From: an uncultured Bacteroidota bacterium
GTDB lineage: Bacteria > Bacteroidota > Bacteroidia > Chitinophagales > Chitinophagaceae
DNA length: 5,218 bases
Assembly (NCBI GenBank): GCA_903906615.1
Contig: CAIVKT010000320.1
Coordinates: forward strand, 1 to 5,218
Reading direction: 5' to 3'
Made by a program: the position numbers and the translations under genes. How positions within the stretch are numbered: position 1 is the first letter of the stretch; the number at the start of each line of letters is the position of its first letter. Below, in pieces: positions 1-5,218 of this stretch. The notes under the pieces were generated by a model. That model ran no database searches. It was not told the DNA's origin and was given only the letters and a program-made list of their open reading frames with translations.

Positions 1-2
1 AA

Positions 3-278
3 GCCCAAGGTAGCCGTGACGAAGGAATATATGGGGCATCCCCTGCGGCAAATACGCAGGCCAATCTGAGTTTCAATCATTCTCCAGACTCCAAGCTTTG
101 GGTACCTGAAGTGTTTGTCATGCCAGTTCAGAATATTCGAGTGGGTTTGCAGTATTTTAAGTGGTCCCAGTTTTTAGGTGGTCAAACCTATACCTATTAT
201 TCTGGGCTCGGAACCCAGAGTTCACGTAACGCTTCGGACAATAACCTCGCCTTTCTTTATGTTTGGCTTGCTTACTAG
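3..278 (+). CDS. Outer-membrane beta-barrel protein, C-terminal fragment (5' end off the window)
   Basis: The frame is open from the window edge to the TAG at 276-278 and gives 91 residues with no natural start, so this is the 3' end of a longer gene. The sequence has alternating aromatic and polar residues and ends in FLYVWLAY. A terminal aromatic residue with hydrophobics at every second position before it is the usual signal for outer-membrane barrel insertion by the BAM machinery. The stretch RNASDNNLAFLYVWLAY resembles, from memory, the end of proteobacterial barrel proteins found beside c-type cytochromes and sometimes mislabelled as cytochromes. No haem motif is present in this fragment. 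The next gene is a lipoprotein cytochrome whose ribosome site overlaps this stop codon, so the two are probably co-transcribed. The exact family is not certain. The host differs from the organism of the later genes. Confidence 0.75.
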   Translation, partial: AQGSRDEGIYGASPAANTQANLSFNHSPDSKLWVPEVFVMPVQNIRVGLQYFKWSQFLGGQTYTYYSGLGTQSSRNASDNNLAFLYVWLAY

Positions 279-282
279 GGAG
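277..282 (+). promoter_or_regulatory. Ribosome binding site that sets the cytochrome start
   Basis: AGGGAG lies 6 nt before the ATG at 289 and overlaps the stop codon of the upstream gene. An in-frame ATG at 283 directly touches this site and would have no spacer, so 289 is the better start. A strong Shine-Dalgarno of this kind contrasts with the genes after 709, which show none. Confidence 0.6.
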
Positions 283-288
283 ATGAGG

Positions 289-708
289 ATGAAACAGTTT
301 TCATTGATTCTTTTGAGCAGCCTTCTGATCGCAGGATGTTCGAATTTAGATCGCTCTCGTGATCTAGCAAATCCGAATGTCAGGCCTGAAGTCACTGCTC
401 GGCAGCTATGTTCGGATTGCCATGGTGTTGACGGTAATTCAGTCTCACCTAATTTTCCAAAACTTGCGGGGCAACAAGAAGAATATCTGGTCAAACAACT
501 ACAAAGTTTTCGTCATGGTGATCGCGCTTCTGAGCAGTCTTACCAATACATGTGGGGCATGACGGCAACACTCACCGATGAGCAAATCAAAGGTTTGGCG
601 CATTACTATAATCAGTATGTGATCAAGCTCTCGTTGAGCAAAGAGACAGACAAAATCTTGCTGGCTAAAGGTAAAGAAATTATTGAAAACGGAATCCCTG
701 CTAAGCAA
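289..708 (+). CDS. Lipoprotein c-type cytochrome, c4-like, cut off after the first haem domain
   Basis: The protein starts MKQFSLILLSSLLIAGC, a signal peptide with lipobox I-A-G-C and lipidated Cys17, so it is expected to be membrane-anchored in the periplasm. The haem-binding motif CSDCH is at residues 41-45 (409-423). The axial Met is probably residue 88 (550-552), seven residues before the Leu of LTDEQI as in class I cytochromes; Met91 is the alternative. After this domain the text GKEIIENGIPAKQ looks like the linker that, in two-haem c4-type cytochromes, leads directly into a second CxxCH. Here it runs instead into RecG at about 709, so the gene lacks its second half and stop. Isoleucine codons are ATT or ATC only (none of eight is ATA), unlike the later genes. 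Its likely job is periplasmic electron transfer with the upstream barrel protein as genomic partner; that partnership is inference. Confidence 0.8.
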
Positions 709-715
709 TCACCAA
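700..715 (+). other. Chimeric junction between proteobacterial and Bacteroidetes DNA
   Basis: The frame opened by the cytochrome continues without a stop into RecG, giving an 868-codon open frame that starts at 178. The last cytochrome-like residues are GIPAKQ (to 708) and the first RecG-like residues are SPIEFLKGVG (from 709). Neither gene is complete: the cytochrome lacks its second half and RecG lacks its start. Codon use and translation signals change across the same point. The exact breakpoint cannot be placed to better than about 15 nt. A sequencing, assembly or cloning chimera is the simplest explanation; a true recombination event is possible but would have broken both genes. Confidence 0.8.
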
Positions 716-2784
716 TTGAATTCCTCAAAGGCGTTGGCCCGCAGCGTGGGGAATTGCTGCGCCAGGAATTGCAGATCAGCACTTTTGAAGACCTTCTGTA
801 TCATTATCCTTATCGCTACTTCGATCGTACACAGGTCACTAAAATAGCCAGCATAGATTCTACTACCGAGTATGTGCAACTGGCAGGCACTCTTATCAAT
901 ATCAATGAAGAGGGTACAGGGCGTGGCCGCAGGCTGGTAGCTACGCTTTTTGATGATACAGGCCGTATAGATCTGCTCTGGTTCCAGGGTGCCCAGTGGA
1001 TGAAGAAGCAACTGCGCGAGAATGAGCGGTATATTGTCTTCGGCAAGGTGAGCCTGTTCAATGGCTATTTCAATATTGCCCACCCCGAGATAGAGGTGAT
1101 CACCAGCGAAACCGCTGCCGCTGGTATGCAGCCCGTTTACCCCACCACAGAGAAGCTAAAAGTAAGGGGCATCACCAACAGGTCATTTGCCAAGCTCACC
1201 GCTGCCCTTTTTGAGCGGTTGTCTCCGGGCGATGTGCCGGAGATATTCCCGGTGGATATATTGGGCAAGTACAATCTCTGCAACCGCTATAGCGCCATGC
1301 GCTGGCTGCACTTCCCGGATAGTGTGGAGCAGGAGCAGGTAGCCCGCTACCGCCTCAAATGGGAGGAGCTATTTATATCCCAACTGATGATCGCCCGCCT
1401 GCGGCTACAACATACCGCACAGCGTGGCTGGCTATTCAGCAAGGTAGGCGATCAGTTCAATGACTTTTTTGCCAACCACCTGCCCTTCGAGCTTACAGGC
1501 GCGCAGAAGCGGGTGCTCAAAGAGATACGGCAGGATACCGGCTCCGGTAAGCAAATGAACCGCCTGCTACAGGGGGATGTGGGCAGCGGTAAGACCATAG
1601 TAGCTGTTATGTCTATGCTCCTTGCGCTCGATAATGGTTTCCAGGCGTGTATTATGGCGCCGACCGAGATACTGGCACAGCAGCATTACTTCAGTATAGG
1701 GGAGCTGCTGGCCGATATGGGCATACAGGTAAGCCTGCTCACCGGCAATGTAAAGGGAAAGGCACGTAAAGAGATATTGCAGCAGCTGGCCGATGGCACG
1801 CTGCGCATAGTGGTAGGTACCCATGCGCTCATAGAAGATAGTGTGCAATTTCAGAACCTCGGGCTTGCGGTTATAGATGAGCAGCACCGTTTCGGGGTGG
1901 GACAACGCGCCCGCCTGTGGAAGAAGAATGAGATGCCACCCCATGTGCTGGTAATGACGGCCACACCTATACCCCGCACACTGGCTATGACCATGTATGG
2001 CGACCTTGAAGTATCTGTGATAGACGAGCTGCCCCCGGGCCGTAAAGAAATAAAAACAGTACACCGTCGCGATGCCAACCGGATGGGCGTTATGGAGTTT
2101 ATGCGCAATGAAGTGGATAAAGGCCGCCAGGCCTACATCGTATACCCGCTCATAGAAGAGTCGGAGAAGATGGACTATGAGAGCCTGATGGCCGGCTATG
2201 AGCAGGTGAAAATATGGTTCAATGAAAACAAGTACCGTATAGCTATGGTGCATGGACGGCAGGAAGCCGGCGAGCGCCAGCGCAATATGCAGCGTTTTGT
2301 AAAAGGCGAGGCCAATGTAATGGTGGCTACTACTGTGATAGAGGTAGGTGTGAACGTACCTAATGCCTCTGTGATGCTGATAGAAAGTGCCGAGCGTTTC
2401 GGCCTGTCGCAGATGCACCAGCTCAGGGGCAGGGTAGGGCGCGGCGCGGACCAGTCATACTGTATACTACTTACAGGCAATAAAATATCAGAGGAAAGCT
2501 ATAAGCGGGTGAAGATAATGGTATCCACTACCGATGGTTTTAAGATAGCCGAAGAGGACCTTGCTATGCGTGGCCCCGGCGATATGTACGGCACCAAGCA
2601 AAGTGGTATACTCAAGTTCAAACTCGCAGATATTGTTGCCGACAGCGCTATCCTCGAGCAGACCCGCATAGCTGCTAATCAGCTACTCACTGCTGATCCC
2701 CGCCTGGATATGCCCCAGCACCGGCTTATCAAGCATACACTTGCCCAGCAGGGGAAGCAGTCTCATTGGGGGAAGATCAGTTGA
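709..2784 (+). CDS. recG: ATP-dependent DNA helicase RecG, 5' end missing
   Basis: RecG is a superfamily 2 helicase that reverses stalled replication forks and moves branch points in recombination and repair. About 691 residues are present, close to the usual full length near 700, so only a few N-terminal residues and the start codon are missing at the junction. Numbered from 709: the helix-hairpin-like start PIEFLKGVGP; the OB-fold wedge domain about 55-131; Walker A GDVGSGKT at 289-296 (1573-1596); motif Ia MAPTEILAQQH; the DEQH box at 390-393 (1876-1887); motif III TATPIPRT at 417-424; motif VI QLRGRVGR at 571-578; then the RecG-specific TRG region with RGPGDMYGTKQSG at 621-633. All catalytic motifs look intact. 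ATA is common for isoleucine (five of five between 1801 and 2040), as expected for this Bacteroidetes host. No in-frame start near 709 is convincing. Confidence 0.95.
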   Translation, partial: SPIEFLKGVGPQRGELLRQELQISTFEDLLYHYPYRYFDRTQVTKIASIDSTTEYVQLAGTLININEEGTGRGRRLVATLFDDTGRIDLLWFQGAQWMKKQLRENERYIVFGKVSLFNGYFNIAHPEIEVITSETAAAGMQPVYPTTEKLKVRGITNRSFAKLTAALFERLSPGDVPEIFPVDILGKYNLCNRYSAMRWLHFPDSVEQEQVARYRLKWEELFISQLMIARLRLQHTAQRGWLFSKVGDQFNDFFANHLPFELTGAQKRVLKEIRQDTGSGKQMNRLLQGDVGSGKTIVAVMSMLLALDNGFQACIMAPTEILAQQHYFSIGELLADMGIQVSLLTGNVKGKARKEILQQLADGTLRIVVGTHALIEDSVQFQNLGLAVIDEQHRFGVGQRARLWKKNEMPPHVLVMTATPIPRTLAMTMYGDLEVSVIDELPPGRKEIKTVHRRDANRMGVMEFMRNEVDKGRQAYIVYPLIEESEKMDYESLMAGYEQVKIWFNENKYRIAMVHGRQEAGERQRNMQRFVKGEANVMVATTVIEVGVNVPNASVMLIESAERFGLSQMHQLRGRVGRGADQSYCILLTGNKISEESYKRVKIMVSTTDGFKIAEEDLAMRGPGDMYGTKQSGILKFKLADIVADSAILEQTRIAANQLLTADPRLDMPQHRLIKHTLAQQGKQSHWGKIS

Positions 2785-2805
2785 TGGTTTGTCTGATATA
2801 ACTCA

Positions 2806-2839
2806 TTGCAATCATTTTCTCCCCATTTTACTACATTTG
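2806..2839 (+). promoter_or_regulatory. Bacteroidetes-type promoter for the biotin carrier gene
   Basis: TACATTTG at 2832-2839 is a full match to the Bacteroidetes -7 box TAnnTTTG. A TTG at 2806-2808 lies 23 nt upstream and can serve as the -33 part, at the long end of the usual spacing. Transcription would begin near 2845 and leave a leader of under 20 nt before the ATG at 2863, which fits the absence of a Shine-Dalgarno. Confidence 0.6.
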
Positions 2840-2862
2840 TTCTCTAAACACAATACATCCGT

Positions 2863-3363
2863 ATGTTGCAGGTAACGGTCAATGACAAGAATACATTTGC
2901 CATAAAGGAAGAAGATGGCCGCATGGTCATCAATGATGCTGCTATTGACTGGGATGCCAGCCAGCAGCCTAATGGCCTCATCAGCGTGCTGTTCAATGGC
3001 AAAAGCTATACCGCTATCATTGAGCATACCGATCGCGCCACCAAGCAAGTAACACTCAGGGTCAATGGCCAGTTATATACTACCTCTATAAAAGAACCTA
3101 TAGACCAGCTACTCACCAACATGGGGCTAGACCTTAAATCCATGCAGAAGCTGGAGCCCATAAAAGCCCCTATGCCGGGCATGGTGCTTAAAGTGCTTGT
3201 ACAACCGGGCCAGCAGATCAATAAAGGCGATGGCCTCATCATTCTTGAGGCTATGAAAATGGAGAACATACTCAAAGCCACTGCAAATGCTACTGTTAAG
3301 TCGATCAAGGCAATAGAGCGCACAGCAGTGGAAAAAGGTGCGATCTTAATAGAACTTGAATAG
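2863..3363 (+). CDS. Biotin carboxyl carrier protein (acyl-CoA carboxylase subunit)
   Basis: This 166-aa protein carries biotin between the biotin carboxylase and carboxyltransferase parts of an acetyl- or propionyl-CoA carboxylase in the cytoplasm. The C-terminal biotinyl domain covers about residues 97-166. It has APMPG at 102-106 and the biotinylation motif EAMKMEN, with the target Lys132 (3256-3258) 34 residues from the C-terminus, the classic spacing. Residues 1 to about 85 are a beta-rich N-terminal part often seen in Bacteroidetes carrier subunits of this size. There is no long Ala/Pro linker as in E. coli AccB. The catalytic subunits are not adjacent in this window: recG lies 78 nt upstream and a secreted protein 20 nt downstream. 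Which acyl-CoA is served cannot be told from the sequence, so no gene symbol is given. Confidence 0.9.
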   Translation: MLQVTVNDKNTFAIKEEDGRMVINDAAIDWDASQQPNGLISVLFNGKSYTAIIEHTDRATKQVTLRVNGQLYTTSIKEPIDQLLTNMGLDLKSMQKLEPIKAPMPGMVLKVLVQPGQQINKGDGLIILEAMKMENILKATANATVKSIKAIERTAVEKGAILIELE

Positions 3364-3383
3364 TGCTTTTATATTCAGCAAAA

Positions 3384-3737
3384 ATGCCTACACCTCTAAA
3401 ATATATATTCACTCTTCTTTGCGCGGTTGTTTTATACACGGGCGCACAGGCTCAGCAGTCGTATTCGTACGTCTACATACAAGGCGATAAGCAAACGCCA
3501 TTCTATGTAAAGATCAATGGGCAGATGATGCCCCGTTACGGAAAGAACTACAACATTATATCCGAGCTATCGCCCGGCACCATCGAGATCGAGATACTCT
3601 TTCAGCAAAAGATATACCCCGCTCAAAAGTTTACGATAGACGTACCAGAGAACGGCTCCCGGGCTTTCCTACTCAATAAACAGGACAAAAGCTTTGCCCT
3701 CTACGACCTCAAACAAAAGAAATACGTGGATAGGTAA
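3384..3737 (+). CDS. Secreted protein of unknown function
   Basis: The 117-aa product starts MPTPLKYIFTLLCAVVLYTG and has a Sec signal peptide with likely cleavage after AQA (residue 23). The mature part, from QQSYSYVYIQGDKQTPFYVK, is about 94 residues of short beta strands: FYVKINGQ, SPGTIEIEILF, KFTIDVPENG, RAFLLNKQ. It resembles the N-terminal module of exported proteins I associate with Chitinophagaceae, but I know no function for it and give none. The open frame extends back to a GTG at 3363 that overlaps the stop of the carrier gene; the ATG at 3384 is preferred because it begins the signal peptide directly. With 20 nt between the genes and no promoter box seen, it is probably co-transcribed with the carrier gene. 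Its last 13 codons are repeated twice downstream. Confidence 0.75.
   Translation: MPTPLKYIFTLLCAVVLYTGAQAQQSYSYVYIQGDKQTPFYVKINGQMMPRYGKNYNIISELSPGTIEIEILFQQKIYPAQKFTIDVPENGSRAFLLNKQDKSFALYDLKQKKYVDR
3699..3737 (+). repeat. Gene-end repeat, copy A (in the coding sequence)
   Basis: These are the last 13 codons of the secreted-protein gene, LYDLKQKKYVDR and the TAA stop. The final 28 nt (3710-3737) are identical in all three copies. Confidence 0.9.
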
Positions 3738-3771
3738 GGCGTTATAGGAGATGCGTATTTGTGTGTTTGGT

Positions 3772-3797
3772 TTTTGTTCATCGGGTTTTGTTCATCG
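3772..3797 (+). repeat. 12-nt direct repeat in the A-B linker
   Basis: TTTTGTTCATCG occurs at 3772-3783 and again at 3786-3797. The second linker has only a single, altered version (GTTGTTCATG near 3971-3980). This small duplication accounts for part of the longer A-B period. Confidence 0.7.
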
Positions 3798-3802
3798 TGC
3801 GT

Positions 3803-3853
3803 TTAATAGGGCGATGCCCTATTCTATAGGATTGTGCCCCATTCGGGGCGTGT
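3803..3853 (+). repeat. Paired-hairpin element, copy 1
   Basis: The first hairpin is AATAGGGC-GAT-GCCCTATT at 3805-3823, a perfect 8-bp stem with a 3-nt loop. The second is GCCCC-ATTC-GGGGC at 3836-3849, a 5-bp stem. The two are 12 nt apart. The 51-nt unit differs from copy 2 at one base (A3828 against G4011). Two adjacent palindromes are reminiscent of REP/BIME elements, and I recall similar GGGC/GCCC hairpin repeats scattered in Bacteroidetes genomes. The second hairpin is followed by a T-rich but interrupted stretch, so a weak terminator role after the secreted-protein gene is possible. Confidence 0.8.
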
Positions 3854-3915
3854 GTTTTGTGGTGCGGACGCGGTGAAAGAGCGAAGTATACCAGGTATGT
3901 GTGATGCCTATCGAG

Positions 3916-3954
3916 CTTTACGATCTCAAACAAAAGAAATACGTGGATAGGTAA
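3916..3954 (+). repeat. Gene-end repeat, copy B
   Basis: It differs from copy A at two bases (CTC to CTT, GAC to GAT), both at third codon positions, so it still encodes LYDLKQKKYVDR and TAA. An ATG at 3904 opens a 16-codon frame, MPIELYDLKQKKYVDR, but no ribosome site or promoter supports its expression. It is best read as a duplicated relic. Confidence 0.85.
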
Positions 3955-3985
3955 TGGTTTTTTATCGGGCGTTGTTCATGTGGTG

Positions 3986-4036
3986 TTAATAGGGCGATGC
4001 CCTATTCTATGGGATTGTGCCCCATTCGGGGCGTGT
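3986..4036 (+). repeat. Paired-hairpin element, copy 2
   Basis: The 8-bp hairpin lies at 3988-4006 and the GCCCC-ATTC-GGGGC hairpin at 4019-4032. Both stems and both loops are identical to copy 1, and the only difference in 51 nt is between the hairpins. Confidence 0.8.
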
Positions 4037-4094
4037 CTGTTGTGTTTACGCGTGAAAGGTCGGAATATATATGTGACGGGTGGCACCTCTCGAA

Positions 4095-4133
4095 CTCTAC
4101 GACCACAAACAAAAGAAATACGTGGATAGGTAA
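4095..4133 (+). repeat. Gene-end repeat, copy C
   Basis: It differs from copy A at one base (CTC to CAC, Leu to His), giving LYDHKQKKYVDR and TAA. It has no upstream ATG; a TGA lies 18 nt before it in frame. It ends 13 nt before the -7 box of the next gene, so it occupies the -33 side of that promoter. Confidence 0.85.
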
Positions 4134-4146
4134 TCCTAAATTCGCT

Positions 4147-4154
4147 TAATTTTG
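4147..4154 (+). promoter_or_regulatory. Bacteroidetes -7 promoter box for the lipoprotein gene
   Basis: TAATTTTG is a full match to TAnnTTTG. No clear TTG is seen at -33. Transcription would start near 4160, so the leader before the ATG at 4173 is only about a dozen nucleotides. The TTG at 4152 that also opens the frame lies inside this box and cannot be the start. Confidence 0.6.
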
Positions 4155-4172
4155 CGCCCTATGATCTGCTAC

Positions 4173-4703
4173 ATGAAAAAACATCTGGCGCTGCCATTCT
4201 TATTGCTCACCACACTGCTGTGGGCCTGTACATCTGGTAAAAACGACAAACGCAAACTGCTCACCGGCGTATGGCATGCCAATAAGCTGGAAAATAAGGA
4301 CATGGACAGCTTCTTCCTCAATACACAGGCATACATAGACACCATAGGCAAAAACAGCACTGACGAGGTGAACAAACGTGTGTATGGCGTTACCAATATG
4401 GATAGTATGCGTAAGATACTTCAGTCGCAATACGACAGCGCCAAAAACATGCAGATGGATGCGGTGAAAAACACCATTTTCGAATTCAGGGCCGATAGTA
4501 CAGCCCTTCTTACCTTCAATGGTAGCATAGACTCCAGTACCTGGACGATAACCCCTGCCGGCGAGTTGGTGATCACCGAATTGCACCCCATTGAGGGCGA
4601 ATCGGAGCATGTGACCATGGAGATACTGGGATTGACGGACAAGGAGCTGAAGCTGCGATTTGCCGAGAACGGGGCCTATAGCACGGTAACTTTTAATCAT
4701 TAA
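4173..4703 (+). CDS. Lipoprotein with lipocalin-like features, function unknown
   Basis: The 176-aa product begins MKKHLALPFLLLTTLLWAC, a lipoprotein signal peptide with Cys19 as the lipid-bearing residue. The residues after it (TSGKND) lack a clear acidic cluster, so the Bacteroidetes surface-export signal is not evident and a periplasm-facing anchor is more likely. The mature protein opens with LLTGVWHANKLENK. A probably helical insert follows at about 44-98, then beta-strand pairs: FEFRADSTALLTFNG (103-117), STWTITPAGELVITE (122-136), VTMEILGLTDKELKLRF (147-163). This GxW start with FxxDxT, WxI and LTxxxLxLxF strands resembles lipocalin-like domains of Bacteroidetes lipoproteins, a fold call made by eye. 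A second ATG at 4161 is in frame, but MKK at 4173 gives the normal signal peptide. It has its own promoter box and is followed by the E1 beta gene. Confidence 0.75.
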   Translation: MKKHLALPFLLLTTLLWACTSGKNDKRKLLTGVWHANKLENKDMDSFFLNTQAYIDTIGKNSTDEVNKRVYGVTNMDSMRKILQSQYDSAKNMQMDAVKNTIFEFRADSTALLTFNGSIDSSTWTITPAGELVITELHPIEGESEHVTMEILGLTDKELKLRFAENGAYSTVTFNH

Positions 4704-4736
4704 TGCCCGATGTTAGTCTGAATAAGCACTTATCAT

Positions 4737-4744
4737 TATCTTTG
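4737..4744 (+). promoter_or_regulatory. Bacteroidetes -7 promoter box for the E1 beta gene
   Basis: TATCTTTG fully matches TAnnTTTG. Transcription would begin near 4750 and leave a leader of about 40 nt, A/T-rich just before the ATG at 4791. An imperfect palindrome, ATAAG-CA-CTTAT at 4722-4733, touches the upstream side of the box and could be a regulator site; that is a guess. The -33 match is weak (TTAG at 4713-4716). Confidence 0.6.
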
Positions 4745-4790
4745 CCCCCGCAAGATTTTTAGTTGATCATTTTTTAGTATTAATTTATAT

Positions 4791-5218
4791 ATGCGTACCA
4801 TACCATTAAGACAAGCATTAAGAGAAGCAATGGAAGAAGAAATGCGCCGTGACCCGGCTGTATTTCTTATGGGTGAAGAAGTAGCCCAGTATAATGGCGC
4901 CTACAAGGTGAGTCAGGGTATGCTCGATGAATTTGGGGCGAAAAGGATCATTGATACGCCTATTTCTGAATTAGGTTTTGCAGCAATAGGAGTAGGGGCG
5001 GCAATGAATAACACAAGGCCTATCGTAGAATTTATGACATGGAATTTTGCTGAGTTGGCTATTGACCAGATCGTGAACCATGCTGCAAAAATGTTGTCGA
5101 TGACCGGTGGGCAATTTACCTGCCCTATAGTGTTTCGTGGGCCTAACGGATCTGCGGGGCAACTTGCGGCGCAGCATTCGCAGGCTTTTGAAAACTGGTA
5201 TGCTAATGTGCCCGGCCT
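4791..5218 (+). CDS. pdhB: Pyruvate dehydrogenase E1 component, beta subunit (3' end off the window)
   Basis: The first 142 residues are present and the frame is still open at the window edge. E1 beta pairs with E1 alpha to form the thiamine-diphosphate enzyme that decarboxylates pyruvate and passes the acetyl group to the lipoyl arm of E2. The N-terminal pyrimidine-binding domain is clear: [19 protein letters not shown] (27-45), then [17 protein letters not shown] (55-71), where Glu60 is the residue expected to contact the cofactor's aminopyrimidine. EFMTWNF (80-86) and [16 protein letters not shown] (116-131) follow, with the conserved active-site His129. The start [15 protein letters not shown] is typical for this family in Bacteroidetes. 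A branched-chain 2-oxoacid dehydrogenase beta subunit is the main alternative, but the close match to Bacteroidetes PdhB sequences that I recall favours pyruvate. No E1 alpha gene precedes it here. Confidence 0.92.
   Translation, partial: MRTIPLRQALREAMEEEMRRDPAVFLMGEEVAQYNGAYKVSQGMLDEFGAKRIIDTPISELGFAAIGVGAAMNNTRPIVEFMTWNFAELAIDQIVNHAAKMLSMTGGQFTCPIVFRGPNGSAGQLAAQHSQAFENWYANVPG

Larger units (their letters stand above)
3699..4133 (+). repeat. Decayed tandem array: three gene-end copies alternating with two paired-hairpin elements
   Basis: The order is gene end A (3699-3737), hairpins 1 (3803-3853), gene end B (3916-3954), hairpins 2 (3986-4036), gene end C (4095-4133). The repeat period is 217 nt from A to B and 179 nt from B to C. 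The linkers also align (shared GTTCAT before the hairpins; a GTGAAAG motif and TATGTG after them) but with many substitutions and gaps. Apart from this array, the stretch 3738-4146 contains no gene that I can support. Confidence 0.85.

Noticed and set aside
178..288. N-terminal extension of the long open frame (start at 178).
   Set aside because: It overlaps the end of the barrel-protein gene in another frame. The signal peptide and ribosome site place the cytochrome start at 289.
713..723. Overlapping CAATTG and GAATTC sites next to the junction, which could mark a cloning ligation point.
   Set aside because: The residues encoded there (PIEFLKGVG) already read as native RecG, so the breakpoint lies before these sites. 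Six-base sites also occur by chance.
1567..2418. Long open frame of 283 codons on the minus strand.
   Set aside because: It lies wholly opposite the helicase motifs of recG, has no recognisable domain, and is a product of recG codon bias.
2785..2831. Possible terminator after recG.
   Set aside because: Only a short ATTGCAAT palindrome (2805-2812) is present, with no stable stem followed by a T run.
3738..4133. CRISPR array, suggested by the regular alternation of repeats and spacers.
   Set aside because: There are only three copies, spacings are unequal (217 and 179 nt), the spacers are homologous to each other, and the repeat is a gene end. No cas gene is present.
4200..4700. Minus-strand open frame of 166 codons opposite the lipoprotein gene.
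   Set aside because: The + strand gene has a signal peptide, lipobox and promoter box; the minus frame has no recognisable features.

Overview
The window joins two DNA sources. Positions 1 to about 708 look proteobacterial, most like a beta- or gammaproteobacterium. They hold the C-terminal end of an outer-membrane beta-barrel protein, then a lipoprotein c-type cytochrome with a good Shine-Dalgarno. From about 709 to the end, the DNA looks like a member of the Bacteroidetes, plausibly Chitinophagaceae. The evidence there is ATA-rich isoleucine codon use, TAnnTTTG promoter boxes, little Shine-Dalgarno sequence, and protein sequences typical of that phylum. The two parts meet inside one open frame: the cytochrome is cut after its first haem domain and runs in phase into a RecG helicase that lacks its own start. 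An assembly or cloning chimera is the simplest explanation. A real 868-aa cytochrome-RecG protein is very unlikely.

The Bacteroidetes part is all on the + strand. It has recG (5' end missing), a 166-aa biotin carboxyl carrier protein behind its own promoter, and, 20 nt later, a 117-aa secreted protein of unknown function. A non-coding stretch of about 430 nt follows, then a 176-aa lipoprotein with a lipocalin-like look. The window ends in the start of the pyruvate dehydrogenase E1 beta gene, which runs off the edge.

The non-coding stretch (3738-4146) is the most interesting native part. The last 13 codons of the secreted-protein gene, stop included, occur three times (ends at 3737, 3954 and 4133). 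Between the copies sit two almost identical 51-nt elements, each made of two adjacent hairpins. The modules are nearly invariant while the linkers have drifted. This is a decayed tandem duplication around a REP-like paired-hairpin element.

The genes do not form one pathway. RecG is DNA repair, the carrier protein is acyl-CoA carboxylation, E1 beta is central carbon metabolism, and the two exported proteins are uncharacterised. Each of the last units appears to have its own promoter, apart from the carrier-protein/secreted-protein pair.
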